Below, one piece after another: positions 1 through 8,932 of a DNA stretch of 55,470 nt. Each line of letters opens with the position of its first letter. Positions within the stretch are counted from its first letter, which is position 1. Origin of the DNA: Candidatus Kuenenia stuttgartensis (lineage in GTDB: Bacteria > Planctomycetota > Planctomycetia > Planctomycetales > Planctomycetaceae); contig CAMDPK010000023.1 in NCBI GenBank assembly GCA_945904015.1, positions 1-55,470 on the forward strand, in the 5' to 3' direction. Below the pieces are notes generated by a model. The model did no database searches, was not told the origin of the DNA, and saw only the letters and a program-made list of their open reading frames with translations. Made by a program: the position numbers and the translations under genes.

Positions 1-1773
1 GATGGCGTCGAGGCTCAAAGCGAGACCGTGTGGCGTCAAGCCGACCGCTACGGTGTTCCTCGCATCTGCTTCATCAACAAGATGGACCGCATCGGTGCGA
101 ATTACGAAACGGTTCTGAAAGATATTGAAAGCCGTCTGCATGCAACCCCTCTGGCGGTGCAGATTCCCATCGGTGCGGGGTCGCCTCCCGATGAAAATTG
201 CTTCAAGGGAATCATCGACTTGATCACGATGAAGGCGCTGTATTGGGATACCGAATCGCTCGGCGCGAAGTTCGAGGAACGTGAGATTCCTGAGGAGTTT
301 GCCGACGAAGCTCAGCATTGGCGACACAAGCTTCTGGAAACTGTCGCCGAGATGGACGAGCAAGCTCTCGAACAATATCTCGAATCGCAGGATTTACCGC
401 CTGACACAATCCGGCGTCTCGTTCGCAAAGGGACCATCGAGCGGCAGTTCTTCCCGACGCTGTGTGGCACGTCGCTGCGATACATCGGAGTCCAAGCATT
501 AATGGATGCCGTCCTACAATTCTTGCCTTGCCCGCTCGACCGGCCGGCAATCGAAGGCTTACCGCTGGCGGTGAAAAAAGGCTCTCAGCAAACCAAAATC
601 GAAAAACGCAAAACTTCGGTGGACGAACCCTTCTGTGGCCTCATTTTTAAGATTCAGGCCGACAAGCATGGCGACTTGTGCTTCCTGCGAATTTACTCCG
701 GGACGTTGAAGAGTGGTTCGAAAGTGCTCAACCCGCGGACGAACGCGAAGGAATTGGTCAGTCAGATTTGGCGAGTGCAGGCGGACTCACGCGAGAAGAT
801 TGAGGCCGATGAAGCGTTTGCCGGCGACATCGTCGGTGCGATTGGCCCAAAAGAGGTTGCGACCGGTGATACGTTGTGTGCGACTCAGAATCCGATCCTG
901 CTGGAGAAGATCACGTTTCCGGAGACGGTGATCTCGATGGCAATCGAACCGGACAGCAGCGCGGAGCGAAAAAAACTGGAAGAGACTCTGCGTCGATTGG
1001 CCAAACAAGATCCGACGTTCAAAGTGCGGATCAACGAAGAGACCGGAGAGACGCTCGTCAGCGGCATGGGCGAGTTGCACCTGGAAGTCATCATGGACCG
1101 GATGCTGCGAGAATTCGGAGTGAAAGCTCGCGTTCACAAGCCGCGCGTCAGTTATCGCGAGACGGTCCGCAAAGCGATCACCGTTGAAGGCGAGTTTTCG
1201 CGGCAAGTCGGCGCGGCGACGCACTCCGCAAAAGTCCGATTGCGAGTCGAGCCGTTTGAGGGCGAGGCAGCGGTCAGCGTCGAAAACGATTTGAAGCCCG
1301 GAACGTTGCCTGCTGCCATGATGTCTGTCTTGGAACAGGCCATTGAGGAAGGCGCGAACGCCGGTGGCATGTACGGCAACCCGCTCATGCGAGTCCGTTT
1401 TCGGATCGTCGACGTGGACTACAAAGAAGGGGAATCGAACGACGTCGCGCTTACTGCCGCGTCAGCGAAGGCGGTCGCGGAGGGATTGGAGAAAGCAGGC
1501 TGCGTGTTGTTGGAGCCGGTGATGAAGCTGGAGGTCGTGACACCCGAGGAGTTCATCGGCAACATTCAAGCCGATTTGAACGCGCGCCGCGCGGCCATCG
1601 TCCGCACGGAGAACCGGGGACGGTTATGGGTCATCGAAGCGGAAGTCGCGTTGGCGAAGATGTTTGGCTATTCGACTCAGGTTCGCGGCATCTCACAGGG
1701 CCGGGCATCGTTTTCGATGGAACCCTTGAAGTACGCCGAAGCTCCCCCGGAAGTTCTGGAGTCGATGCGGTAG
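1..1773 (+). CDS. fusA: Elongation factor G, 5'-truncated by the window edge
   Basis: This is a translational GTPase that drives ribosomal translocation in the cytoplasm. The reading frame is open from base 1 (DGVEAQSETVWRQ...), so the true start lies before the window. A GTG at 28 is not a plausible start because it falls inside the G domain. About 590 codons remain of the usual roughly 690. The visible part begins just before the NKMD guanine-specificity motif (FINKMDRIGAN) and runs through the end of the G domain, the domain II barrel (FCGLIFKIQADKHGD), domain III (SGMGELHLEVIMDRM), domain IV (VSYRETVRKAITVEGEF...) and domain V. It ends in MFGYSTQVRGISQGRASFSM, the classic EF-G C-terminus. 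The P-loop and switch regions are outside the window. Planctomycetes can carry several EF-G paralogues, so whether this is the main copy cannot be decided here. Confidence 0.95.
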   Translation, partial: DGVEAQSETVWRQADRYGVPRICFINKMDRIGANYETVLKDIESRLHATPLAVQIPIGAGSPPDENCFKGIIDLITMKALYWDTESLGAKFEEREIPEEFADEAQHWRHKLLETVAEMDEQALEQYLESQDLPPDTIRRLVRKGTIERQFFPTLCGTSLRYIGVQALMDAVLQFLPCPLDRPAIEGLPLAVKKGSQQTKIEKRKTSVDEPFCGLIFKIQADKHGDLCFLRIYSGTLKSGSKVLNPRTNAKELVSQIWRVQADSREKIEADEAFAGDIVGAIGPKEVATGDTLCATQNPILLEKITFPETVISMAIEPDSSAERKKLEETLRRLAKQDPTFKVRINEETGETLVSGMGELHLEVIMDRMLREFGVKARVHKPRVSYRETVRKAITVEGEFSRQVGAATHSAKVRLRVEPFEGEAAVSVENDLKPGTLPAAMMSVLEQAIEEGANAGGMYGNPLMRVRFRIVDVDYKEGESNDVALTAASAKAVAEGLEKAGCVLLEPVMKLEVVTPEEFIGNIQADLNARRAAIVRTENRGRLWVIEAEVALAKMFGYSTQVRGISQGRASFSMEPLKYAEAPPEVLESMR

Positions 1774-1799
1774 CTGATGGTGCTTTGAAAGTCGCCGTC

Positions 1800-2639
1800 A
1801 TGGATTTAATCCACGAACAAGCTCGACGGAATACCGAGGCGGATGCCGCGTGGGAGTTGTACGCACCGCACCGTCAGCGAGTGACTCAACTGCTGGTTGA
1901 CGCTCGAACTTCCACTGGCGAGCGGTTGTGTCTGCTGGGTGCCGGAAATCTCAACGACCTGGACCTGGCCGCATTGTCGACCGCTTTTCGCGAAATCGTA
2001 CTCGTGGATGTCGACGCCCCGGCATTGCAGCGCGGCTTGTCTCGGCAAGGATTTTCCGACGATGCCCGCTTTCGAGTGGTCGCTCCGACGGACGTCTGCG
2101 GCGTGTTTGCAGAATTCACGGAAATGGCGAACGGACAACAAGTCCGAGATGATGCGATTAACCATTGCCTTCGAACGCTGACACAACTCCCTGACTTTGG
2201 TGAGCCTGTCGGATTTGATGTCGTGGCTTCGGTCGGACTGCTCACGCAGTTGATTGAGGGCGTGGTGAGATCGGTCGGTGAGTCACATCCGCGCTTTTGG
2301 GAAATCGTGTCGGCCATTCGAACTCAGCATTTGCGATTGATGTTGGATCTGACCGTTCCTGGCGGTGCGGCGGTATTGGTGACAGAGGTCGTGTCGTCGG
2401 ACTCTTGTCCGGCACTACTGTCCGTCGACAAGAGCGACTTGCTGGGACTTTTGAAGCGTGAAATCGCGTCCCGTAATTTCTTCACAGGAACGAATCCGGC
2501 AGCGCTGCAAGAATTACTGCGGACGGAAATCAGCCTCGCGGAACAATTGGCGAACACGCAGTTCGCAGAGCCGTGGTTGTGGCAGTTCCTGTCGCGGATT
2601 TATGCGGTGTACGGGCTGACGATGCGGAAGCGCGGTTGA
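1800..2639 (+). CDS. SAM-dependent methyltransferase-like protein of unknown substrate
   Basis: The 279-residue protein has a Rossmann-type start at about residues 35-65: LCLLGAGNLNDLDL followed by an acidic strand (EIVLVDVDAPAL). This matches motif I and motif II of class I methyltransferases. A later segment (PVGFDVVASVGLLTQLI, then TVPGGAAVLVTEVV) fits strands 4 and 5. I chose the ATG at 1800, 26 bases after the EF-G stop. A longer reading from 1626 would overlap EF-G by about 150 bases and encode an unlikely N-terminus. No good Shine-Dalgarno sequence is visible. The close spacing suggests co-transcription with EF-G, but I cannot name the substrate. Family membership is a pattern call, not a certainty. 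Confidence 0.7.
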   Translation: MDLIHEQARRNTEADAAWELYAPHRQRVTQLLVDARTSTGERLCLLGAGNLNDLDLAALSTAFREIVLVDVDAPALQRGLSRQGFSDDARFRVVAPTDVCGVFAEFTEMANGQQVRDDAINHCLRTLTQLPDFGEPVGFDVVASVGLLTQLIEGVVRSVGESHPRFWEIVSAIRTQHLRLMLDLTVPGGAAVLVTEVVSSDSCPALLSVDKSDLLGLLKREIASRNFFTGTNPAALQELLRTEISLAEQLANTQFAEPWLWQFLSRIYAVYGLTMRKRG

Positions 2640-3024
2640 TGCGATGACCCGCAGTCGGATTGCGCCGGTTGCCGTGACGCGGCAAAGTTGGACAGTCGCG
2701 CGGATTGCTCCGGTCGCAACGAAATCCAGCAGCGCGTCAAACCTGGAGGGCCTGCCGGAGCATCCGCTCGCTCCGTTACGACTGCTCTGTTTGCCACGTC
2801 GTTGCGACTGATCCGGTCTACCGAAGCCGTTCTCTTTGAGAAGCCCTCGCAGACTCGACGATACCTCTCTTGGATTCACGCATGGAAGCGATGTGCGATG
2901 GCCCGGTTCGGTCCGCCACAAGCGGATTGAACGACAGTGGCCCGCCTTGCCGCGTTGGCGGATCGAATCTGATGCCCGGCCCTGCCACTTCCCGTCACTC
3001 TTACCAGAAGACTGCAGGACTTTC
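2640..3024. other. Intergenic region upstream of the sigma factor gene
   Basis: These 385 bases lie between the methyltransferase-like gene and the sigma factor. I see no convincing gene, RNA or repeat. Reading frames through it encode arginine- and proline-rich sequence without family features. It probably carries the sigma gene's promoter, but I cannot place one. Confidence 0.5.
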
Positions 3025-3870
3025 ATGCCTACAACTGCGACTACTCGCCGCCGTTTGCCGTCCCGAGTTCAAAACCCTTTGGAGACCTACCTCCGTGAGA
3101 TCAACGAAACGGCCTTGCTAACCGCACAGGAAGAGAAGGATCTGTCCAACGCCATCCACGAGGGAGACACCGCCGCTCGTGACCGAATGGTCCGGGCGAA
3201 CCTGCGACTGGTCGTCAACATTGCCCGGGCCTACACCAACAAGGGCCTGCCGCTGCAAGATCTCATCGAGGAGGGGAACCTGGGACTGCTGCGTGCCGTC
3301 GAGGGCTTCGACCCAAACATGAATACGCGGTTCAGCACCTACGGCAGCTACTGGATCAAACAGTCAATCAAGCGAGCACTCGTGAATTCCGCCAAGACGA
3401 TCCGCATTCCGGCGTACATGGTCGAGTTGCTCTCGAAGTGGCGTCGTGCGACGGCTCAACTGACCGATGAACTCGGCCGCCCGCCGACACCGGAAGAAGT
3501 CGCGAAGTTGTTGGAGGTTCCGAAGAAGAAGCTGCGAATCGTCAAGAAGGCGATTCAGCTTTACAACTCGACGCCGCAAACCGAGCAAGCTGATAGCGGT
3601 TGGTCTCTGGGCGAGATGGTGGCCGATCAACGGCAAAAAGGCCCAGAAGCCGAGATGCTCGAGACCGATAATCTCACGCACGTTTACAAAATGCTGGAGA
3701 CGATGGACCCGCGCGAGGCGACGATCCTGCGAATGCGATTCGGCCTCGACGATTCTGAACCAAAAACTCTCAAGGAAATCGGCGAGTCAATGGGACTGAC
3801 CCGCGAGCGTGTCCGGCAGATCGAGAACGAAGCCCTCAACCGTCTCGCCAAAGGCCTGATGGGTGACTGA
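3025..3870 (+). CDS. RNA polymerase sigma factor, RpoD/SigA-like (group 2 sigma-70)
   Basis: This sigma factor directs core RNA polymerase to promoters. The 281 residues cover region 1.2 (NPLETYLREINETALLT), region 2 (RANLRLVVNIARAYTN... DLIEEGNLGLLRAVEGFDP and the 2.4 stretch STYGSYWIKQSIKRALV), region 3 (RRATAQLTDELGRPPTPEEV) and region 4 with its helix-turn-helix (LKEIGESMGLTRERVRQIE). The acidic region 1.1 and non-conserved spacer of the housekeeping factor are missing, so this is a short group-2 form rather than the essential RpoD. The ATG at 3025 puts region 1.2 about 17 residues from the start. A frame open from 2836 adds only low-complexity sequence. The following membrane protein starts 94 bases downstream. 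Confidence 0.93.
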   Translation: MPTTATTRRRLPSRVQNPLETYLREINETALLTAQEEKDLSNAIHEGDTAARDRMVRANLRLVVNIARAYTNKGLPLQDLIEEGNLGLLRAVEGFDPNMNTRFSTYGSYWIKQSIKRALVNSAKTIRIPAYMVELLSKWRRATAQLTDELGRPPTPEEVAKLLEVPKKKLRIVKKAIQLYNSTPQTEQADSGWSLGEMVADQRQKGPEAEMLETDNLTHVYKMLETMDPREATILRMRFGLDDSEPKTLKEIGESMGLTRERVRQIENEALNRLAKGLMGD

Positions 3871-3964
3871 GTCTGGCCAAGTCGCTGATCGAGAAGTAGC
3901 CTTTCGCCTCATCCGCTTGCCAGCAACTCTTGTCTGGAAGCGACGAGATGCGAGAGGCTCTACG

Positions 3965-4348
3965 ATGAAACAATCCGTGTTGGTTCTCGGTGGTGCGGTG
4001 CTCGGCGGATTGGTCGGGTACTACGTTTTTTTCTGGCTGACTCGGCAAGGCTTCTACGGGTTGGTTCTTCCCGGCGGCCTGTTGGGCATGGGGGCCGGCA
4101 TTGTGAAATGCCGTTCGCGTTGGCCTTCGATCGTCTGTGGAGTGATGGCTCTGACTCTGGGACTATTCACTCGTTGGCAGTTCGGCCACTTCGATGAGGA
4201 CGCCAGCTTCAGCTACTTCGTGAGCCATGTGCATCAACTCAGTTCAGTCACCCTATTGATGCTCGCGGCCGGTACGGCGATTGGATTCTGGATACCGTTT
4301 CGGCGTGTCGAACCAGATTGCGCACCAAGCAGTTCAACTCCAGTGTGA
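3965..4348 (+). CDS. Small integral membrane protein of unknown function
   Basis: The 127-residue product has about four hydrophobic segments: near the N-terminus (VLVLGGAVLGGLVGYYVFF), a glycine-rich one (GLVLPGGLLGMGAGIV), one after RSRWPS (IVCGVMALTLGLF) and one near the C-terminus (SVTLLMLAAGTAIGFWIPF). No catalytic motif is visible. I chose the ATG at 3965 because a purine-rich GAGAGG lies about 8 bases upstream and the hydrophobic N-terminus begins there. The frame is also open from a GTG at 3863, which would overlap the sigma gene. The methyltransferase gene begins 24 bases after the stop, so the two are probably co-transcribed. Confidence 0.7.
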   Translation: MKQSVLVLGGAVLGGLVGYYVFFWLTRQGFYGLVLPGGLLGMGAGIVKCRSRWPSIVCGVMALTLGLFTRWQFGHFDEDASFSYFVSHVHQLSSVTLLMLAAGTAIGFWIPFRRVEPDCAPSSSTPV

Positions 4349-4372
4349 GCCCGCAGAGTCAGGCGAGAACCG

Positions 4373-5152
4373 ATGACAATCTCTGTCTCCGATACCGAGC
4401 CAACTCCGTTCGATGATGGCGAGTTCTACGACATCATCATGGGTCAGATGGCGGACTACGACCTGGATTTTTATCGCCAGTTAGCTCGTGAAGCTGGCGG
4501 GCCCGTGCTCGATCTTCCCTGCGGAACGGGGAGAGTTCTCCTGCCGTTACTGCAAGAAGGGATCGACATTGAAGGGGTGGATCTGTCGGCGGGAATGCTC
4601 ACGAGACTACGGCAGAAAGCCGCCGAGTTGGGATTACAGCCGCGAGTGCATCAAGCCGGCTTCACCGACTTTCGTCTGGATCGTCAGTTCGCGTTGATCA
4701 TCAGCCCGTGCAATTCCTTCGTCCACAATCTGACGGCCGAGGATCAAATTCAGTCGTTGCGACTCTGCCGCGAGCACTTGTTGCCGGGCGGCTTGCTGGT
4801 GATCGACACGTTCTTTCCCGGCTCGCAATTCTTCGCGACGGACAATCAACGAGTTTTGGAAGGGGAGATCACGTATCCCACGACCGGGAATCTTTTGCGG
4901 ATGTACGACTCACGTTCGTTCGACCGCGTGGAGCAGATTTTTTACTCGAAGAACGAAATCGAGGAACTCGACGCGGATGGCCGGCTGCTGTCGACGCGCC
5001 CGTTCTCGACGAGCATCCGTTGGATTTACAAATCCGAAATGGAATTGCTGCTCCGCATCGCGGGCTATTCCCGCTGGGAAATCTGCGGCGGCTTCGACCG
5101 CCATCCGCTCGAAGTCGAAACCGACGCGATGCTCGTGTTCGCGTGGAAATAG
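4373..5152 (+). CDS. Class I SAM-dependent methyltransferase
   Basis: The 259-residue protein has a clear AdoMet-binding core. Motif I is VLDLPCGTGRVLLPL at about residue 45, the acidic end of strand 2 is IDIEGVDLSAGML, strand 4 is FALIISPCNSFVHNL, and the post-motif is LLPGGLLVIDTFFPG. The layout (N-terminal YDIIMGQMADYDLDFY, then the core, then a C-terminal beta-rich lid ending in DAMLVFAWK) matches the Methyltransf_25/11 group, whose substrates are mostly unknown small molecules. The ATG at 4373 is preceded by AGGCGAG. It lies 24 bases after the membrane protein and is followed by a palindromic element and the convergent hemA gene. Confidence 0.85.
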   Translation: MTISVSDTEPTPFDDGEFYDIIMGQMADYDLDFYRQLAREAGGPVLDLPCGTGRVLLPLLQEGIDIEGVDLSAGMLTRLRQKAAELGLQPRVHQAGFTDFRLDRQFALIISPCNSFVHNLTAEDQIQSLRLCREHLLPGGLLVIDTFFPGSQFFATDNQRVLEGEITYPTTGNLLRMYDSRSFDRVEQIFYSKNEIEELDADGRLLSTRPFSTSIRWIYKSEMELLLRIAGYSRWEICGGFDRHPLEVETDAMLVFAWK

Positions 5153-5160
5153 CCGTCCGC

Positions 5161-5259
5161 GTGGGGCAGGTTTCCAACCTGCCCGTCCATGACCGGACTT
5201 GAACTAGCGTCGCCGAAACCGTCGAACGATCGGCCGGGCAGGTTGAAAACCTGCCCCAC
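5161..5259. repeat. REPIN-like palindromic element, family A
   Basis: Two inverted arms of about 25 bases begin GTGGGGCAGGTT and end AACCTGCCCCAC. Each arm folds on itself around GGCAGG/CCTGCC, and a spacer of about 49 bases separates them. It occupies nearly all the space between the convergent methyltransferase and hemA genes, so it may also end transcription from both sides. A second copy of this family lies inside a gene at 23057-23133. Confidence 0.85.
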
Positions 5260-5262
5260 GTT

Positions 5263-6549
5263 CTAATCTCGCAGATGAAATAGCCGCTTGAGTGCGTCGA
5301 TCAAACTGTGCGGCGTGCCGGACTTCGCTTCGTGGCGCAGGGCTTCGAGCGGCGGGTGCAACAGTTTGTTGACGATGCGTTCCATGCCGCGTTCGACGAC
5401 TTCCAAGTCGGCCGGCGACAGGTGCGACAGCTTGGAACGCAGTCGCGCGAGTTCGTCGCGGCTGACGTCGTGCCATTGCTCGCGCAGGCGTTTGACGATC
5501 GGGCCGGTCGCCATGTGGTAGACGTCCTGCATGAACCGTTCAGCCTCTTCGTCAACGATCAGTTGAGCCTTTTCGATCTCGCGGTAGCGTGATTTGCGGT
5601 TTTGCTCGCAAGTTGCTTCGAGCGCGTCGATGTCGTAGAGAAAGACGTTGTCATCAAGATCGGCGATGGCCGGAGCGAAGTCGCGCGGAGCACCGAGATC
5701 GAGAATGAACACCGGCTTCTCGCCCGAACGGCGACGCGCCTCGCGGAAGCGATTCACATCAACGATTGGTTCGTTCGCGCCTGTCGTGCTAACGATCATG
5801 TCAGCGCGAGCAAGTTCTTCGTCGAGAGCGTCCCAGGAACGTGACCGAGCTCCGACAGCGGCGAATTGTGCGGCGAGCTTCTCCGCATTCTTGAGGCTGC
5901 GATTCACGACAGTGACCTGCCGGACCCCTTCTTCGCAGAGATAACGCAGTGTTTCCTCGGCCATCTCGCCGGCTCCAAGGATTAGCACGCGTTTGTCGTC
6001 GAAGCGGTCGAAGATGCCGCGTCCGAAGTCACAGACCGCGACGCTGGCGATCGAGACACGCCCCTCGGCCAGCCGAGTTTCCGACCGCACGCGAGCCGAC
6101 ACGCGGATTGCACCTTGAAACATCGCGTGTGTCAGCGGGCCGCAAGCGTTGTGGTCCTGTGCGGCTCGGTAGGCTTCTTTGACTTGATTCACGATCTGCG
6201 GTTCACCGAGCACCATGCTATCGAGGCTCGACGCAACGCGAAACAAATGTCGCACCGCGTCCGGCCCGGTCTCGGCCAGCAGTTCGTCGGAGAACTCTTC
6301 CAGCGGAAGGCGATGAAACTCGGAGACGAACTCCGCGATTTGCTTACGAGTCGGCGCGGCATCGGGCGACTCCTGAGCCGAATAGACCTCGACCCGATTG
6401 CAGGTCGAGAGCACGACGAATTCGGACGAACGGAAGCGGCTGGCGAGCTCGCGATAGGCTGCTTCGAGTTTGTCTCCCGCGAACGCGAGCCGCTCGCGAA
6501 TCGACAGATTGGCCGATTGATGATTGCAGTAGACGACCTGAAGGTTCAT
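5263..6549 (-). CDS. hemA: Glutamyl-tRNA reductase
   Basis: The enzyme uses NADPH to reduce glutamyl-tRNA to glutamate-1-semialdehyde, the first committed step of C5-pathway haem synthesis. The 428 residues are full length. The N-terminal catalytic domain carries the nucleophile Cys50 in LSTCNRVEVYS. The NADPH domain has RVLILGAGEMAEETLRYL, and the C-terminal dimerisation helix region ends in DALKRLFHLRD. VFRVASSLDSMVLGEPQI is another family signature. Its ATG overlaps the stop of the upstream CcsA/HemX-like gene by four bases (ATGA), implying translational coupling. That pairing is common for hemA with hemX-type membrane proteins. Confidence 0.97.
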   Translation of the reverse strand: MNLQVVYCNHQSANLSIRERLAFAGDKLEAAYRELASRFRSSEFVVLSTCNRVEVYSAQESPDAAPTRKQIAEFVSEFHRLPLEEFSDELLAETGPDAVRHLFRVASSLDSMVLGEPQIVNQVKEAYRAAQDHNACGPLTHAMFQGAIRVSARVRSETRLAEGRVSIASVAVCDFGRGIFDRFDDKRVLILGAGEMAEETLRYLCEEGVRQVTVVNRSLKNAEKLAAQFAAVGARSRSWDALDEELARADMIVSTTGANEPIVDVNRFREARRRSGEKPVFILDLGAPRDFAPAIADLDDNVFLYDIDALEATCEQNRKSRYREIEKAQLIVDEEAERFMQDVYHMATGPIVKRLREQWHDVSRDELARLRSKLSHLSPADLEVVERGMERIVNKLLHPPLEALRHEAKSGTPHSLIDALKRLFHLRD

Positions 6550-7556
6550 GTGCGGACCTCCGCGGACACGAAGTCATCTGGAGGCAAGTGCAAAGTGCAG
6601 AGTGCAGAGTGCAGAGTGCAAAAGGGCGACGCGGACGCAAATTTGTGCAGCTCACTTTTCACTTTGCACTCTGCACTCTGCACTTTGCAGTGCTTCTCCC
6701 ACCACGATGTCTTCGCCCCGCTATGAAACGACGTCAACGACAGCACCTGCAATCCAATCAAGATCGCCAGCAAGAATCCGCCGGCCCACAGTGTCAGTGC
6801 CGCGACTTGCTTGCCGGTCGAGCGGCGTGTCGTCACCAACCACACGAACAGCGTCATCATCGCCACCCACACCACGCCGTTGCCGAGCACGATCGGGTCG
6901 GAGAAGGACAACGCCGCCCCAGCTTTCTGCAACTTCCAGCCCAGTCCAACTCCGCTGCCGAGGCCCAACGTCAGCACCGGCACGCTGACGACCACGGCCC
7001 ACCAGTTCCAGCGGGCCAGCCGGGCCAGACTCGGCAACAGGACTCCTGGCTGTGAGGCGTGATGCTGCTTCAATCGCCGGTGCTGGATGACGTACATCAG
7101 ACTCAGCAGGACTCCGCCGACGACTCCGGCAATGCCGACCACCAGCAGCGAGGCGTGCAACATCACCAGTCCGCGATTGCCGGCGATCAATGGATTTGGC
7201 TGCTTGCTGACGAGATACGACGCGCCCACGAACAGCAACACGACCGGCAGCAGAAACAGCCCGACTGCCAACTCGCGATCCGCCCACGTCAGGAACAGGT
7301 ACAACAGCACGACAATCCAGGCGAGCACCAGCAGCCAGTCGTGCGGGGAACTCAGCAGCGGCGGCAGATTCTCCTGCCGGCCACGGATCAACAAGTACCC
7401 GGTCTGAGCCGCAAACCCGGCGAGGCCAAATGCCAGCCCGATCCAGCGAGCCACTGGCAATCGCTTCAACAAGCGCGCGGCATCCAATCCCAACGCCACC
7501 ACATAGCTGGCGAGGAAACAGAAGACGCTCACTTTGGCGAAGAATTCGATCGGCAT
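6546..7556 (-). CDS. CcsA/HemX-like cytochrome c assembly membrane protein
   Basis: This is a polytopic membrane protein with about eight hydrophobic segments and the cytochrome-C-assembly layout (LIAGNRGLVMLHASLLVVGIA, GLGSGVGLGWKLQKAG). In this family, members next to hemA are called HemX and are thought to regulate glutamyl-tRNA reductase or haem handling. Its stop overlaps the hemA start. I took the ATG at 7556 (MPIEFFAKVSVF); a GTG at 7586 just after the upstream stop is possible. The last 45-50 residues are odd: after WWEKH the protein reads through a palindromic repeat (CKVQSAECKVKSE...FCTLHSALCTLH) and ends PPDDFVSAEVRT. The natural C-terminus therefore seems to have been replaced or extended by the element. 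Confidence 0.85.
   Translation of the reverse strand: MPIEFFAKVSVFCFLASYVVALGLDAARLLKRLPVARWIGLAFGLAGFAAQTGYLLIRGRQENLPPLLSSPHDWLLVLAWIVVLLYLFLTWADRELAVGLFLLPVVLLFVGASYLVSKQPNPLIAGNRGLVMLHASLLVVGIAGVVGGVLLSLMYVIQHRRLKQHHASQPGVLLPSLARLARWNWWAVVVSVPVLTLGLGSGVGLGWKLQKAGAALSFSDPIVLGNGVVWVAMMTLFVWLVTTRRSTGKQVAALTLWAGGFLLAILIGLQVLSLTSFHSGAKTSWWEKHCKVQSAECKVKSELHKFASASPFCTLHSALCTLHLPPDDFVSAEVRT
6587..6690. repeat. REPIN-like palindromic element, family E, inside the hemX-like gene
   Basis: Inverted arms are made of the iterated unit GTGCAGA/TCTGCAC (left arm about 6587-6621, right arm about 6656-6690). On the minus strand the element is translated without a stop as the C-terminal tail of the CcsA/HemX-like protein. 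A second copy lies at 32910-33021. Boundaries are accurate to a few bases. Confidence 0.8.
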
Positions 7557-7587
7557 GACCGCAGGATATTGCGGGGGCGGCCTCACG

Positions 7588-8904
7588 TCACGGCTTCGCC
7601 AGTTCTTGCACCATCTTCACGATCTGGTCTTCGAGGCCCGCTTTCCACTTTGACGGCTGCATGTAGACGATCATTGACGTGTCCCCTTCATAACCTCCTT
7701 CGGTGAGGACTCGTTCGGAAGGGGTGTAGGCCATCACGTCATTGGCGTAGCCGGTGACCCAGGTCTGGCCTTGGCCGAGTTCGCGTTTCAGTCGCAGCGA
7801 GTAATCCACGACCACTTCACCGCCGAGCGCGACCCAAGTCACGTTGCCGAGCTTCCAGACCTGCACCGGATACGGATACGTCGGCGCGAGGGGCTTGCCG
7901 GCGTCGATGTCTTTGAGGAACAGTTTTGCTCGCGTGCGCTGGTAGCGATCGGCGGACTCGGCCGTCTTCAGCAGTTCGTCGCGCGGCGGGATCGTGTTGA
8001 ACTCCAGCGGAATCTCGCGAAAGCGAGTTGTCACCGCGCCGCTGACGGGAGACATTTCGGTCACCAGAACTTTATCGACGGAGAGCGCGAGCATTCGGCC
8101 GTATTGCTCGGCGAGTTCCACTTTGCGGCGCGGCAGCGGGTTTTGATCGGCTCCGCAGCCGCTGAAGAACAGTGCGGTCGCGCCGGGATGCCGCTCCTCC
8201 AAATACAACTGCGCGAACCCGGCGTAGTCACCGCAAAACTGATAGAAGCCGAGCACCGTGTTGTGGCAGGCGTAGCCGAAGATCACGCCGCGCACTTGAG
8301 TCCCATCGGCGGACAGCACGCGCAGGACCGGGACTTCGTGGTCGATCGGGCCGGTGCCGATGGGAGGCCGGCGGTTCGACGCGAAGCCGCAGTTGCCGAT
8401 GCCCGTCGCCAAGCGAGCGGGTTTGAGGTCAGCCATCGCGGTGTCGATCGCCTCGGTCACGCGGGCGTCGAGCCACTTCTGATTGGCCATGACCTGCTGC
8501 CAGTCTTCGTCTTTCATGTCGAGCATGTGCGTCAGCGTCTGATCGAGTGCCGGCCCGCAGTGTGTGTGCGAGCAACAGAACATGAGGTCGGCTCGCTCCA
8601 GCTTGTGCTTGGCCTTCGCGGCGGCGGAGACACGCTCGGCCATGACCTTCGGCACGCCGACCAAGTCGAGCGACACCATCACGACACGCTTGCCGCTGGC
8701 GTCCTGCAACGCGGCGGCGCGAGCGTACAAGTCGTGGACCTTGCCCTCAGACGCATGCGTCCGCCCGCCGTAGCCGCTCATCCACATCGGCTGTTCGGGA
8801 GTAATGACGACTCGCGCGAACCCGGCCTTCCAACCGGAGTCCTGAGCAACCGCCGTCGTTGCGAGAACGAGCAAGATCGAACAAATCAAACCGCATCGAA
8901 ACAT
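7588..8904 (-). CDS. Secreted neutral/alkaline ceramidase-like hydrolase
   Basis: The 438-residue protein starts with a signal peptide (LICSILLVLATTAVAQD), so it is exported. The mature part begins KAGFARVVITPEQPMWMSGYGGR, the opening of the neutral/alkaline non-lysosomal ceramidase N-terminal family. It keeps the metal-site-like motifs FCCSHTHCGP and YACHNTVLGFYQFCGDYAGFA. Planctomycetes carry many such proteins, and few have been shown to cleave ceramide, so the substrate is open. The ATG at 8904 has GGAG about 9 bases upstream. The frame is open back to 9048, but that stretch is a palindromic element. Downstream the CcsA/HemX-like gene begins about 30 bases later on the same strand. Confidence 0.85.
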   Translation of the reverse strand: MFRCGLICSILLVLATTAVAQDSGWKAGFARVVITPEQPMWMSGYGGRTHASEGKVHDLYARAAALQDASGKRVVMVSLDLVGVPKVMAERVSAAAKAKHKLERADLMFCCSHTHCGPALDQTLTHMLDMKDEDWQQVMANQKWLDARVTEAIDTAMADLKPARLATGIGNCGFASNRRPPIGTGPIDHEVPVLRVLSADGTQVRGVIFGYACHNTVLGFYQFCGDYAGFAQLYLEERHPGATALFFSGCGADQNPLPRRKVELAEQYGRMLALSVDKVLVTEMSPVSGAVTTRFREIPLEFNTIPPRDELLKTAESADRYQRTRAKLFLKDIDAGKPLAPTYPYPVQVWKLGNVTWVALGGEVVVDYSLRLKRELGQGQTWVTGYANDVMAYTPSERVLTEGGYEGDTSMIVYMQPSKWKAGLEDQIVKMVQELAKP

Positions 8905-8932
8905 CGTAGAGTCTCCAAGAGAAAGGCACTGT

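Noticed and set aside
1626..1799. An extended start for the methyltransferase-like gene
   Set aside because: It would overlap EF-G by about 150 bases, and the added residues show no family similarity.
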